Shown piece after piece: positions 9,465-20,090 of a stretch of 64,000 nucleotides of DNA. The stretch is from Macrothele yani (lineage: Eukaryota; Arthropoda; Arachnida; Araneae; Macrothelidae), in NCBI GenBank assembly GCA_039090855.1, contig CM077034.1, positions 14,649,719 to 14,713,718 of the forward strand, in the 5' to 3' direction. Positions within the stretch are counted from its first letter, which is position 1, and each line of letters begins with the position of its first letter. The notes beneath the pieces are model-generated. The model had not been told where the DNA came from. It was given only the letters and a program-made list of their open reading frames with translations, and searched no databases. A program made the translations under genes and the position numbers.

Positions 9465-12215
9465 TTAGAAACATCAAACAGTAGTCACCGCTCTTTCCAC
9501 GTTTATAAGTGAGTCGCGGAAAAATTATTATTAGGAACATCGTATAGTCACGGAAAAATTATCATTAGGAACATCGTATAGTTACGGAAAAATTTTTCAT
9601 TAGGAACATCGTATAGTCATGGAAAAATTCGTGAGTCACGGAAAAATTATCATTAGGAACATCGTATAGTTACGGAAAAATGTTCATTAGGAACATCGTA
9701 TAGTCATGGAAAAATTCGTGAGTCACGGAAAAATTATCATTAGGAACATCGTATTGTCACGGAAAAATTATCATTAGGAACATCGTATAGTTACGGAAAA
9801 ATTTTCATTAGGAACATCGTATAGTCATAAAAAAATTCGTGAGTCACGGAAAAATTATCATTAGGAACACCATTATAGTCACGGAAAAATTCTAGTTATT
9901 AATATCGTATAGTCTCGGAAAATTCTGATTAAGAACATCGTATAGTCTCGGAAAAATTCTCCTTAAGAACATCGTATAGTCACGGAAACATTCTCCTTAG
10001 GAACATCGTATAGTCACGGAAACATTCTCATTAGGAACATCGTGTTGTCACGGAAACATTCTCATTAGGAACATCGTATAGTCACGAAAAAATTCTCATT
10101 AGGAGCATCGTTAGTCACGGAAAAATTCTCATTAGGAACATCGTTAGTCACGGAAAAATTCTCATTAGGAACGCACAGTCACAGAAAAATTCGTGAGTCA
10201 CGGAAATATTCTCATTAGGAACATCGTATAGTCACGGAAACATTGGCATTAGGAACATCGTATAGTCACGGAAAAATTATCATTAGGAACATCATATAGT
10301 CACGGAAAAATTCTCGAGAGGAACATCGTATAGTCACGGAAAAATTCTCGATAGGAACATCGTGTAGTCACGGAAAAATTCTCATTAGGAACCTATAATC
10401 ACGGAAAAATTCTCATTAGGAACGTACAGTCACGGAAAAATTCTCATTAGGAACATCATATAGTCACGGAAAAATTCTCCATAGGAACATCGTATAGTCA
10501 CGGAAAAATTCTAGATAGGAACATCGTATAGTCACGGAAAAATTCTCATTAGGAACCTATAGTCACGGAAAAATTCTCATTAGGAACATCGTATAGTCAC
10601 GGAAAAATTCTCATTAGGAACATCATATAGTCACGGAAAAATTCTCGATAGGAACATCGTATAGTCACGGAAAAATTCTGGATAGGAACATCGTATAGTC
10701 ACGGAAAAATTCTCATTAGGAACGTATAGTCACAGAAAAATTCTCATTAGGAAGGTACAGTCACCGACAAATTCTCATTAGGAACATCATATAGTCACGG
10801 AAAAATTCTCATTAGGAACATCATATAGTCACGGAAAATTTTTCGATAGGAACATCGTATAAGTCACGGAAAAATTCTCGATAGGAACATCGTATAGTCA
10901 CGGAAAAATTCTCATTAGGAACCTATAGTCACGGAAAAATTCTCTTTAGGAACGTACAGTCACGGAAACATTCTCATTAGGAATATCGTATAGTCACGGA
11001 AAAATTCTCATTAGGAACATCATATAGTCACGGAAAAATTCTCATTAGGAGCATCGTTAGTCACGAAAAATTCTCATTAGGAGCATCGTAAGTCACGGAA
11101 AAATTCTCATTAGGAACGTACAGTCACAGAAAAATTCGTGAGTCACGGAAAAATTCTCGTTAGGAACATCGTATAGTCACGGAAACATTCGCATTAGGAA
11201 CATCGTATAGTCACGGAAAAATTCTCATTAGGAACATCATATAGTCACGGAAAAATTCTCGATGGGAACATCGTATTGTCACGGAAAAATTCTCGATAGG
11301 AACATCGTATAGTCACGGAAAAATTCTCATTAGGAACGTACAGTCACGGAAACATTCTCATTAGGAACGTACAGTCACGGAAACATTCTCATTAGGAACA
11401 TCGTATAGTCACGGAAAAATTCTCATTAGGAACATCATATAGTCACGGAAAAATTCTCATTAGGAGCATCGTTAGTCACGGAAAAATTCTCATTAGGAGC
11501 ATCGTTAGTCACAGAAAAATTCTCATTAGGAACGTACAGTCACAGAAAAATTCGTGAGTCACTGAAAAATTCTCGTTAGGAACATCGTATAGTCACGGAA
11601 AAATTCTCATTAGGAACATCGTATAGTCACGGAAACATTCTCATTAGGAACCTATAGTCACGGAAAAATTCTCATTAGGAACGTACAGTCACGGAAACAT
11701 TCTCATTAGGAACATCGTATAGTCACGGAAAAATTCTCATTAGGAACATCATATAGTCAGGGAAAAATTCTCATTAGGAGCATCGTTAGTCACGGAAAAA
11801 TTTTCATTAGGAGCATCGTTAGTCACGGAAAAATTCTCATTAGGAACATCGTATAGTCACGGAAAAATTCTCATTAGGAACATCATATAGTCACGGAAAA
11901 ATTCTCGATAGGAATATCGTATAGTCACGGAAAAATTCTCGATAGGAACATCGTATAGTCACGGAAAAATTCTCATTAGGAACGTACAGTCACGGAAAAA
12001 TTCTCATTAGGAAGGTACAGTCACGGACAAATTCTTATTAGGAACATCATATAGTCACGGAAAAATTCTCATTAGGAAGGTACAGTCACGGACAAATTCT
12101 TATTAGGAACATCATATAGTCACGGAAAAATTCTCATTAGGAATATCGTATAGTCACGGAAAAAAAAAATTCGCGAGTCACGGGAAAATTCTCATTTGGA
12201 ACCTCGTATAGTCAG
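9465..12215. repeat. 34-bp minisatellite array (~80 units)
   Basis: The consensus unit is AGTCACGGAAAAATTCTCAT followed by TAGGAACATCGTAT, 34 bp, repeated from about 9515 with shorter variants of 27-32 bp (for example TAGGAACGTAC or TAGGAGCATCGT endings). Variants occur in recurring blocks, suggesting higher-order duplication. The left edge merges with a dispersed repeat containing GTGAGTCGCGGAAAAATTAT (9508-9530), which appears to be the seed. No long frame crosses it. Confidence 0.95.
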
Positions 12216-12259
12216 GGAAAAATTCTCAAGTAGGAACAATATTCCTATACTTGAGAATT
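12216..12259. repeat. Palindrome at the right edge of the minisatellite
   Basis: AATTCTCAAGTAGGAA is followed after a few bases by TTCCTATACTTGAGAATT, its reverse complement with a 2-base bulge. The left arm is the last minisatellite unit; the right arm is an inverted copy of it. Confidence 0.7.
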
Positions 12260-13013
12260 ATTGTTAAGGGCAGCAGAAACTGTGATCCAAGTTGGAATGT
12301 CATTGGTTGAAATAAAGACCTCACTGTGGACGACAATATGCAAACATATGCAAAGCGTGTTTAACTTCTTGGGCGTGCAGAACGAAGTAATTCATCTGCT
12401 GTTATGGTGTCCAGTGCTCGTTGAAGAAGCTGCCATGGCTGGGTTTCACCTTCTTGTCGAATGGCTGGGTTTCACCTTCTTGTCGAATTGTGGACTGAGT
12501 ATGCTGACAGGTATATCTCAATCTGCCATGATAAGATGGAGGCGTCGATGGTCAGAGGAACATTCGCAGTACGTGGTTTCAGGCAACACAGACGCACGAA
12601 AGGGTCTGTGTACCAGAGTATCAGAGAAGGGCTGTGTTGGCAGAGTTGGTGGCTAAGGCGTCACAAATTCAATCCTCTGTCATACCAAGGGTGTCTACCA
12701 GAATGATGTGGAATCATTTGTTGGAAGCAGGACTACAGGCACGTGCTCTGCTGGCATGGTTACCACTGACACTAGTCACTTTTGAGCACGTTTGCTGTTG
12801 TGCCAGGAACGAGTTCATTGGAGGAAAGAATGGCGGTCACTGGTCTTCGGTGATGAAAGCCGATTCTGCTCGGGAGTGTGATGGTTGTGCACGTTTCCAA
12901 AGGCGACAAGGTGAGCATCTTCTGCCGTCGTGCATCCTTCCAATGACACACAGCCCCCCTTCCCCACACCGGGCATCATGGTATGCAGTGCGATTAGCTA
13001 TCATTCTCGTACG
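12260..13013 (+). pseudogene. Tc1-like transposase relic, 5' portion (split by a SINE array)
   Basis: Degraded Tc1 coding sequence in mixed frames. ISQSAMIRWRRRWSEEHSQ resembles the helix-turn-helix part, and EWRSLVFGDESRFCSG (near 12830-12875) carries the first catalytic Asp. A 26-bp segment (ATGGCTGGGTTTCACCTTCT start) is duplicated in tandem at 12435-12486. The gene continues beyond the SINE array at 14456. Confidence 0.75.
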
Positions 13014-14464
13014 AGTCTGGTATTTTTTTTTTTTTTTGGATTGGAATTTTAACGACCACCGTGAGCAACTCAATGGGCTATAAGCAGTCGCCCGTCCCTA
13101 ATTTAGGGTCACTGGTTCCAGGGAAATGAGAGAGATAGTTCCGTAAGACAAACACAACATCCATTTATTGATTGGAGGTTTAACGACCACCGTGAGCAAC
13201 TCAATGGGCTATAAGCAGTCGCCCGTCCCTAATTTAGGGTCACTGGTTCCAGGGAAGGGAGAGAGCCAGTGCCGTAAGACAAACACAACATCCATTCATT
13301 GATTGATTGGAGGTTTAACGACCACCGTGAGCAACTCAATGGGCTATAAGCAGTCGCCCGTCCCTAATTTAGGGTCACTGGTTCCAGGGAAGGGAGAGAG
13401 ATAGTTCCGTAAGACAAACACAACATCCATTCATTGATTGGAGGTTTAACGACCACCGTGAGCAACTCAATGGGCTATAAGCAGTCACCCGTCCCTAATT
13501 TAGGGTCACTGGTTCCAGGGAAGGGAGAGAGCCAGTGTCGTAAGACAAACACAACATCCATTCATTGATTGGAGGTTTAACGACTACCGTGAGCAACTCA
13601 ATGGGCTATAAGCAGTCGCCCGTCCCTAATTTAGGGTCACTGGCTCCAGGGAAGGGAGAGAGCCAGTGCCGTAAGACAAACACAACATCCATTCATTGAT
13701 TGATTGGAGGTTTAACGACCACCGTGAGCAACTCAATGGGCTATAAGCAGTCGCCCGTCCCTAATTTAGGGTCACTGGCTCCAGGGAAGGGAGAGAGCCA
13801 GTGCCGTAAGACAAACACAACATCCATTCATTGATTGATTGGAGGTTTAACGACTACCGTGAGCAACTCAATGGGCTATAAGCAGTCGCCCGTCCCTAAT
13901 TTAGGGTCACTGGCTCCAGGGAAGGGAGAGAGCCAGTGCCGTAAGACAAACACAACATCCATTCATTGATTGATTGGAGGTTTAACGACCACCGTGAGCA
14001 ACTCAATGGGCTACAAACAGTCGCCCGTCCCTAATTTAGGGTCACTGGTTCCAGGGAAGGGAGAGAGATAGTTTCGTAAGACAAACACAACATCCATTCA
14101 TTGATTGATTGTAGGTTTGACGACTACCGTGAGCAACTCAATGGGCTATAAGCAGTCGCCCGTCCCTAATTTAGGGTCACTGGTTCCAGGGAAGGGAGAG
14201 AGATAGTTCCGTAAGACAAACACAACATCCATTCATTCATTGATTGATTGGAGGTTTAACGACCACCGTGAGCAACTCAATGGTCTATAAGCAGTCGCCC
14301 GTCCCTAATTTAGGGTCACTGGCTCCAGGGAAGGGAGAGAGCCAGTACCGTAAGACAAACACAACATCCATGCCTCACCGGAATTCAAACCCGGACCCCT
14401 TACGGACGAATGATCAGAGGCCAGCGCCTTAGACCACTGCGCCACCGGGGCGGCTCTGGTATTT
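13004..14464 (-). mobile_element. tRNA-derived SINE with ~10 tandemly amplified tail units, inserted in a Tc1 relic
   Basis: Read on the minus strand, the tRNA-like head lies at about 14374-14455 (GCCCCGGTGGCGCAGTGG with the A box, GGTTTGAATTCCGG B-box-like). The tail unit GATGTTGTGTTTGTCTTAC ... GTCGTTAAACCTCCAATCA is then repeated about ten times at 135-139 bp spacing toward 13028 and ends in a T-run (poly-A of the element). TCTGGTATTT occurs at both junctions (about 13016 and 14455), a target-site duplication proving insertion into the Tc1 frame. Confidence 0.88.
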
Positions 14465-14780
14465 GTATGGGGTACACTGAATAACAATACGTACGTCAGT
14501 GGCTTGATGTTGCCGGTCATCCCGCCATTTTTTAATATGATCCCAATTGCAATATTCAAGCAGGATAACACCCGCACGCACTCCGCCCGAGCAACTCCGC
14601 CCGATTGGAGACAAGTCCAGGCCACCACGCTCTCTGGACTTGTCTCCAATCGGGCGTGTCTGGGACTGGATCAGACAAACACTCATTCACTGACCTGGGC
14701 GGGCAGCAACCATCTCTGAATTATGTGTCCAAGTTCAAAGCACACGGAATGCTATCCGCCAACATGACATCCATCATTTA
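14456..14780 (+). pseudogene. Tc1-like transposase relic, 3' portion
   Basis: Continuation of the gene interrupted at 13013: GTLNNNTYVSGLMLPVI, then IFKQDNTRTHSARA with the second catalytic Asp, and SLDLSPIGRVWDWI near 14632-14680 at the third site, where Gly has replaced the usual Glu. A 23-nt-arm palindrome (14598-14656) lies between the two motifs. Confidence 0.75.
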
Positions 14781-15968
14781 CACTGAAGAGCAATTGAATT
14801 AGAGACAGCTGGCGTTATGCAAATGTGGCGCTGTGGGCGGCCCTGTAAACGGAAACGACATGACGCATGCAGCGATCCGACAATATAAGGACTGATGCGA
14901 CGAGAATCAGTAAGAGTCGGACGCAGTATCGGTAAGATGAAGGATCTAAGCGCATTTGATCGTGGGCAAATTGTCCGGGCCCGACGAATGGGTCACTCCA
15001 TCTCGTAAGTCGTGCCGGCACTGGGATTTTCACGAGTCACTGTGTCACGGGTGCACTGTGAGTACATCGAATCCGGTAAAACCACCCCTGCAAAGGCTAA
15101 CTGCCGTGGACAACAGCGTGTGGATGAGCGGGGTCATCGTCGGCTAGCTCGCATTGTAACAGCGGATAGACGGGCCACAGTGCAAGAAATCACTGGGCAA
15201 TTTAACGCTGGTGCACAAAAACGTGTAAGCAACCACACCATCCAGAACCATCTCCACGCTATGGGGTACAGAAGCCATCGTCCCACGAGGGTACCGCTGC
15301 TGACCGCATATCACAGGATGCAAAGATGAGCATGGGTGCAGGAACATCGCCACTGGACATTAGACATGTGGGGAAATGTTGCCTGGACTGATGAGTCGAG
15401 ATTCACAATGGTACATATGCGGATGGCAGGATAAGAGTACGGCGCAAACCACATGAAGCGATGGATCCTTCTTGCCAGCAGGGTACTCTTCAAGCTGGTG
15501 GGGGTGGCATTCTTGTCTGGGGACTGTTTACGTGGACTGAAATGGGACCCCTGGTACGTGTGACATCATCACTCACAGTTCAATGTTACCGGGATATCCT
15601 GGATGAGCATTTGCTCCCGTTTGTGCGTCTTCAACATCCCACTGGGGACCTCATCGTGCAACAAGACAATGCAGCTCCCGAATTGCATCCGAATGGTTGG
15701 ATGAACACTCCACCGACGTGACATCGCTTTCTTGGCCAGCTAGGTCACCTGACCGAGCACATCTGGGATACCATCGAGAGAGATGACCCCCTCCATCAAA
15801 TCTTCGTGAACTGTGGGAGCTTGTTCAGGGATCGTGGATCCGTATGGCTTCCCAAAGCTTCCGGTGTCTTGTCGAGTCCATGCCGAGACGAATTGCCGCC
15901 GTCATCAGGGCGAAAGGTGGTGCTACACGTTACTAGACAGGTATCTCTAATTCAATTGCTCTTTAGTG
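14781..15968 (+). mobile_element. Tc1-like transposon, family T1 copy 2 (inactive)
   Basis: Bounded by TA on both sides with inverted repeats CACTGAAGAGCAATTGAATT and its complement ending CTTTAGTG. The transposase is on the plus strand and frameshifted: HTH region with DRGQIVRARRMGHS near 14958-15000, DERGHRRLARIVTADRRATV (15126-15185), WTDESRFTMVHMRMAG (about 15388-15435) followed by a TAA stop, VQQDNAAPELHPNG (about 15657-15700) and a degraded third motif near 15745. It is the reverse-oriented sister of 3514-4722. Confidence 0.93.
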
Positions 15969-16219
15969 TATAAGACCAATTACATGCCATATTGGAAGCT
16001 TGTATTGCTCTAGAGGAGGTGCGACACCTTATTAAAATGTGCCTCCTTTAAGAGGTAAAATAAACACTGAAGCACCTCAAACGTGTGTTCACTTTACTTT
16101 CTTAACAAAGTTCTTGCTACCACATAAATGTTATAGATGCAGTTGCAGTTTTTAATGGTGTTCTTTTTTCACTTTCCTTCAGTACAGTTTTAATGCAAAT
16201 ATTTGTTTTTTACTTGCAG
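15969..16219 (+). other. Intron sequence upstream of the RING exon
   Basis: AT-rich, ending in a polypyrimidine-rich stretch and TTACTTGCAG, a good 3' splice acceptor. No exon upstream of it was found in the window. Confidence 0.5.
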
Positions 16220-16393
16220 GTGTAACAAGAGCAATGAAAATGATGCTGGAGGGAGGGAATCTTCTTTGTCCTGTGTGTTGCACACCTTTTGACCAGAGCA
16301 AGCACAGGAAACTCATTGACTCCTGTGGTCATGAGATTTGTTACATGTGCTTAAATTCTGACCATTGCCCACTTTGTGTTTATAGCAGCAGTG
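16220..16393 (+). CDS. Host gene exon encoding a C3HC4 RING finger
   Basis: This 174-nt internal exon is bounded by TTGCAG and GTAAGT, begins with 2 nt of a split codon and ends with 1 nt (phase 1 at both sides). The reading gives TRAMKMMLEGGNLLCPVCC and then HRKLIDSCGHEICYMC and DHCPLC. Cysteines and histidine fall in the C3HC4 order (CPVC; SC-GH; EIC; YMC; CPLC), the zinc-binding pattern of RING domains, many of which recruit E2 enzymes as ubiquitin ligases. The compact spacing and the LIDSCGHEICYMC core look selected rather than random, and it is the only non-transposon domain in the window. I do not recognise the specific orthologue. The surrounding introns are full of transposons; likely downstream exons are at 26361, 56091 and 62398. 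Confidence 0.85.
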
Positions 16394-16756
16394 GTAAGTA
16401 GCAACTTTACTTTCAATAATGTCATCTTCACTGGTGGTCAAAATCAAAGGATAATTCATAAATACATACATAAAAAAATGAAAAACTATTAGAAAGCACC
16501 AATCACTCACCCTAAAGATCATGTTAATTTCCATCGACAACACACTTCCAACACGTCAATTATCGTAATGTTTCTGGCCTTCAAAGGTTTACAGACATCT
16601 TGCTTACGATTCCAACTTCCGGGTATGAAACATCGTATTTTATTTTTTTTAAAGCCTTATGAGATGTAACTATAAGCTTGTCAATTCCATAAAAAAACCA
16701 CAGAAGCATACTACTCATTCATACAACTCAATAAAAAACTATGTACATATTTACAT
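16394..16756 (+). other. Intron sequence, nothing further recognised
   Basis: AT-rich, no repeat structure seen before the LINE A insertion. Confidence 0.5.
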
Positions 16757-18045
16757 AACCTTACATTCCTACATTCCTCAGCCTCCTATCAGTGGTTTAT
16801 AAAATCTTCACTAAAGTTCTTTCACACCGCTTGAAGGTAACACTGGACATGGCTCAACCGAGAGAACAAGCTGGATTCAGGAGTGGCTACAGCACAATAG
16901 ATCATATCCACGTGCTGAGAGAACTAATTGAAAGAGCGAGGGAATATGAACTTCCATTGTGCATGGCTTTTATCGATTATGAAAAAGCCTTTGATTCGGT
17001 GAAACCATCAGCAGTTACCACGGCTCTGAAATCCTGCGGTATTGAAGATGCATACATTAATATTATTAATAACATCTATGAAAATGCAAGTGCAAAGATT
17101 AGGCTGTTTGAAAATACAACACACATAAAAATTGGAAAAGGAGTGAGACAAGGTGACACCATATCTCCCAAGCTCTTTAATGCCACATTGGAAAATGTCT
17201 TTTAATCACTGAACTGGGAAAACAAAGGGATAAAGATTAATGGAGATTATCTAACCCACCTTCGTTTTGCTGATGACGTAGTCATTTTTGCAACTACCCC
17301 ATCAGAGCTGCAGAGTATGGTCCAGGAACTTGCTGACAAGAGTAAAGAAGTGGGATTAAAAATGAACTTTCAGAAGACAAAACTGATGTTCAATGCTTTT
17401 ACAAGAAATGAAGATTTATCGATTGATGGAGAAAAGCTGGAGATAACAGATACGTATGTTTATCTTGGACAGCAGATATCAAGTGAGGGTCACATTGATG
17501 AAGAAATTAATCGGCGTACAAAACTTGCCTGGAGAGCTTTTGGAAGAAACAGCATAATTTTCAAGAGCAATATGCCATTATGTCTTAAAAGAAAAGTGTT
17601 TGATCAATGCATCCTTCCAGTGCTTACGTATGGTGCAGAGACGTGGACCTTAACTAAAAGAGACATACAAAGGCTGCAGACAACTCAAAGAAGCATGGAG
17701 AGGTGCATGCTTGGTATAACCAGGAGAGATAAGAAGAGGAACTCGTGGATCCGAAAAATGACAAGAGTGGAAGACATCATGATCAGAGTTAAATCCCTGA
17801 AATGGCAATGGGCTGGACATACTGCCAGAAGGACAGACCATAGATGGACAGCCGAAATTTTAGATTGGATTCCAAGGGACAGGAAAAGACCCAGAAAAAG
17901 ACCACATGGGAGATGGGTGGATGAAATTCGTAAATATGCGGGAGTGACATGGAGGAGACTGGCACAAGACAGACTGTTGTGGAGGAAACTTGGGGAGACC
18001 TTCGTCCAGCAGTGGATTGATAATGGTTGACAATGATGATGATGA
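16757..18045 (+). mobile_element. RTE-like LINE (family A), copy 2, RT domain
   Basis: The copy starts at the RT region (PISLLSVVYKIFTKVLSHRL in the upstream frame), includes motif A (AFIDYEKAFDSV), motif B (GVRQGDTISPKLFNATLENVF region) and the FADDVVIF catalytic box near 17262-17285, and ends QQWIDNG followed by a (ATG)n tail. One stop, TAA at 17203-17205, breaks the frame where copy 1 has CAA. Otherwise it is open to 18030, so decay is mild. The endonuclease domain is missing through 5' truncation. On the 3' side it is the most complete family A copy here. Confidence 0.92.
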
Positions 18046-18333
18046 CATTCCTAGGTGGTTAAACCTTTGTCAACTGTAATATGAAAATTCTCTTTTATGT
18101 CATCAATGACTTTAACTTTGGAAGTTGTGTTCCCAAGCACATATAGTGTTACCAACCACTTTCATTGGTATTACACACATTGTAACTAAATACAGCATGA
18201 TTCATAATTATTGTCGGGGTTTCAATGGCCTGGCATGGTTAAACCATAACCGACCAAATTAAAACTGCCTACAGCATAAGTTCACCACGGAAAGTTTTAT
18301 GTGGCAACGTGGTAACGCTAGATCGACATCATA

Positions 18334-19990
18334 TTAGGTATGCAACTTAATGCTCGGCCCCTAACGGCAAGCGATCGTAGAATGTCGGCAAATGCAAATA
18401 GCTGTGTGCGATGATGGCTGATTGCAGCGCCATCCAACAGCTTTCCAGGCAACCGTAACCGCTCACAGCTGTAGTGACGGAAGGGACGAAAGTTGGCGGT
18501 TTAAGCAATGTCGTTCGAGAAGCAACATTTGAGGCACTGCTTCCTGTTCGCGTTTCAGCTGAAAAAAAAAGTGTGCCCAGCAAATGATCTGTGCTGCTTT
18601 GGGTTCCAGCGGTTTAAGCAGGGAAATTTCGATCTCCGTGATGCAGAACGTCCGGGACAGCCACAGAAAGTTGATGATGCCGCCCCGGTGGCGCAGTGGT
18701 CTAAGGCGTTGGCCTCTGATCATTCGTCCGTAAGGGGTCCGGGTTCGAATCCCGGTCAGGCATGGTTGTTGTGTTTGTCTTACGGCACTGGCTCTCTCCC
18801 TTCCCTGGAACCAGTGACCCTAAATTAGGGACGGGCGACTGCTTATAGCCCATTGAGTTGCTCACGGTGGTCGTTAAACCTCTAAAAAGGCCGCCCCGGT
18901 GGCGCAGTGGTCTAAGGCGCTGGCCTCTGATCCTTCGTCCGTAAGGGGTCCGGGTTCGAATCCCGATCAGGCATGGATGTTGTGTTTGTCTTTCGGCACT
19001 GGCTCTCTCCCTTCCCTGGAACCAGTGACCCTAAATTAGGGACGGGCGACTGCTTATAGCCCATTGAGTTGCTCACGGTGGTCGTTAAACCTCCAATAAA
19101 AAAAAAAAAAAAACCTCTAAAAAAAAAAAAAAAAAAAAAAGTTGACGATGAGGAACTGGAACAACTGTTGGACGCGGATCCCTGTCGCACACAGTCAGAG
19201 CTCGCCCAAGAACTGGGCAAGCCATTGCAAAGCGCCTGCACAAGCTTGGACGGATTCACAAGGAGGGCCGTTGGGTTCCCCACCAACTCACAGCTGCGAA
19301 CAAGTCTAGGCGCTACGATGTTGATGTATCCTTGCTCTCCAGATTCAAGAAGGATTTCCCGTACAAGATTTGGCCTGTGATGAGGAGTGGATCCTCTACG
19401 ATAATCCTAAGTGGCTCAAATTGTGGGTTTATCCAGTTCAGCCTATACCGCCAAACCGAATATCCATGCCAGGAAGTTGCTGCTGTGCATATGGTGGGAT
19501 CAGAGCGGTGTCGTACACTATGAGTTGCTCAAACCTGGTGAAAAGGTCAATGCTGAGCGTTATTGTCAGCAACTCATTCGTGTGAGTGACGCAATGGAGG
19601 CAAAAAAGCCATACACCGGCAAGGGCAGAAGGTCGGTCCTGTTGCTTCAGGATAATGCGCGTCCCCACACTGCAAAAACGACTTTAAACGCGATCACCGA
19701 CCTGCGGTGGTAGATTTTGTCTCACCCGTCGGATTATCACCTCTTTCGCTCCCTGCAACGTCACCTGAGTGATACGCACTTCACTTCTGTCGAGGAGGTC
19801 CACACAAGTATTGATGGCTTTATCAACTCGAAACAGCCCTCTTTTTTACGCAGTTGCGTTCGGCAGCTCCGATGGCTGAAATGTATCCAACACGACGGGG
19901 ATTATTTCCCTGATTAGGTACATATTCGGTTTGCTATAATTTGCTGCCAACGTGTCGTGCCTGTGGCCGAGAATTAAGTTGCACACCTAA
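18334..19990 (+). mobile_element. Mariner transposon (inactive), itself carrying a SINE pair
   Basis: Inverted repeats TTAGGTATGCAACTTAA and TTAAGTTGCACACCTAA are flanked by TA at 18332-18333 and 19991-19992. Transposase starts MSFEKQHLRHCFLFAFQLK (18508), continues FQRFKQGNFDLRDAERPGQP and is interrupted by SINEs at 18680. It resumes with DDEELEQLLDADPCRTQSEL (19144). Catalytic region: CDEEWILYDNPKW (first Asp, about 19375), SVLLLQDNARPHTAKTT (second Asp, about 19636-19683), then a stop at 19711-19713 and SHPSDYHLF at the third site. Several frameshifts (near 19210 and 19410) inactivate it. Confidence 0.93.
18680..19140 (+). mobile_element. Two adjacent tRNA-derived SINEs inserted in the mariner
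   Basis: Each copy has a tRNA-like head (CCGCCCCGGTGGCGCAGTGG A box, GGTTCGAATCCCGGTC or GGTTCGAATCCCGATC B box) and a body ending GTGGTCGTTAAACCTC. The first spans 18680-18890, the second 18891-19140 with A-rich tail. AAAGTTGATGATG before and AAAGTTGACGATG after form a 13-bp target duplication with one mismatch, placing the insertion inside the mariner VDD codons. Same family as 13004-14464 and 20091-23020. Confidence 0.92.
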
Positions 19991-20090
19991 TACTTCAAAA
20001 TGGTGACTGCTCAAGAAAAAGCAATGTGCATATTCTGGTTCTTCGAAACAAAGTCAGTTATCACAACACAACTTCGTCACAGAACACAGT

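Noticed and set aside
9515..12215. CRISPR-like appearance of regularly spaced repeats
   Set aside because: There are no unique spacers: the whole 34-bp unit repeats, no cas genes occur, and the setting is eukaryotic.
18690..18970. tRNA genes at the SINE heads
   Set aside because: A and B boxes are present, but the heads are attached to a shared body, have A-rich tails and target duplications, so they are SINEs.
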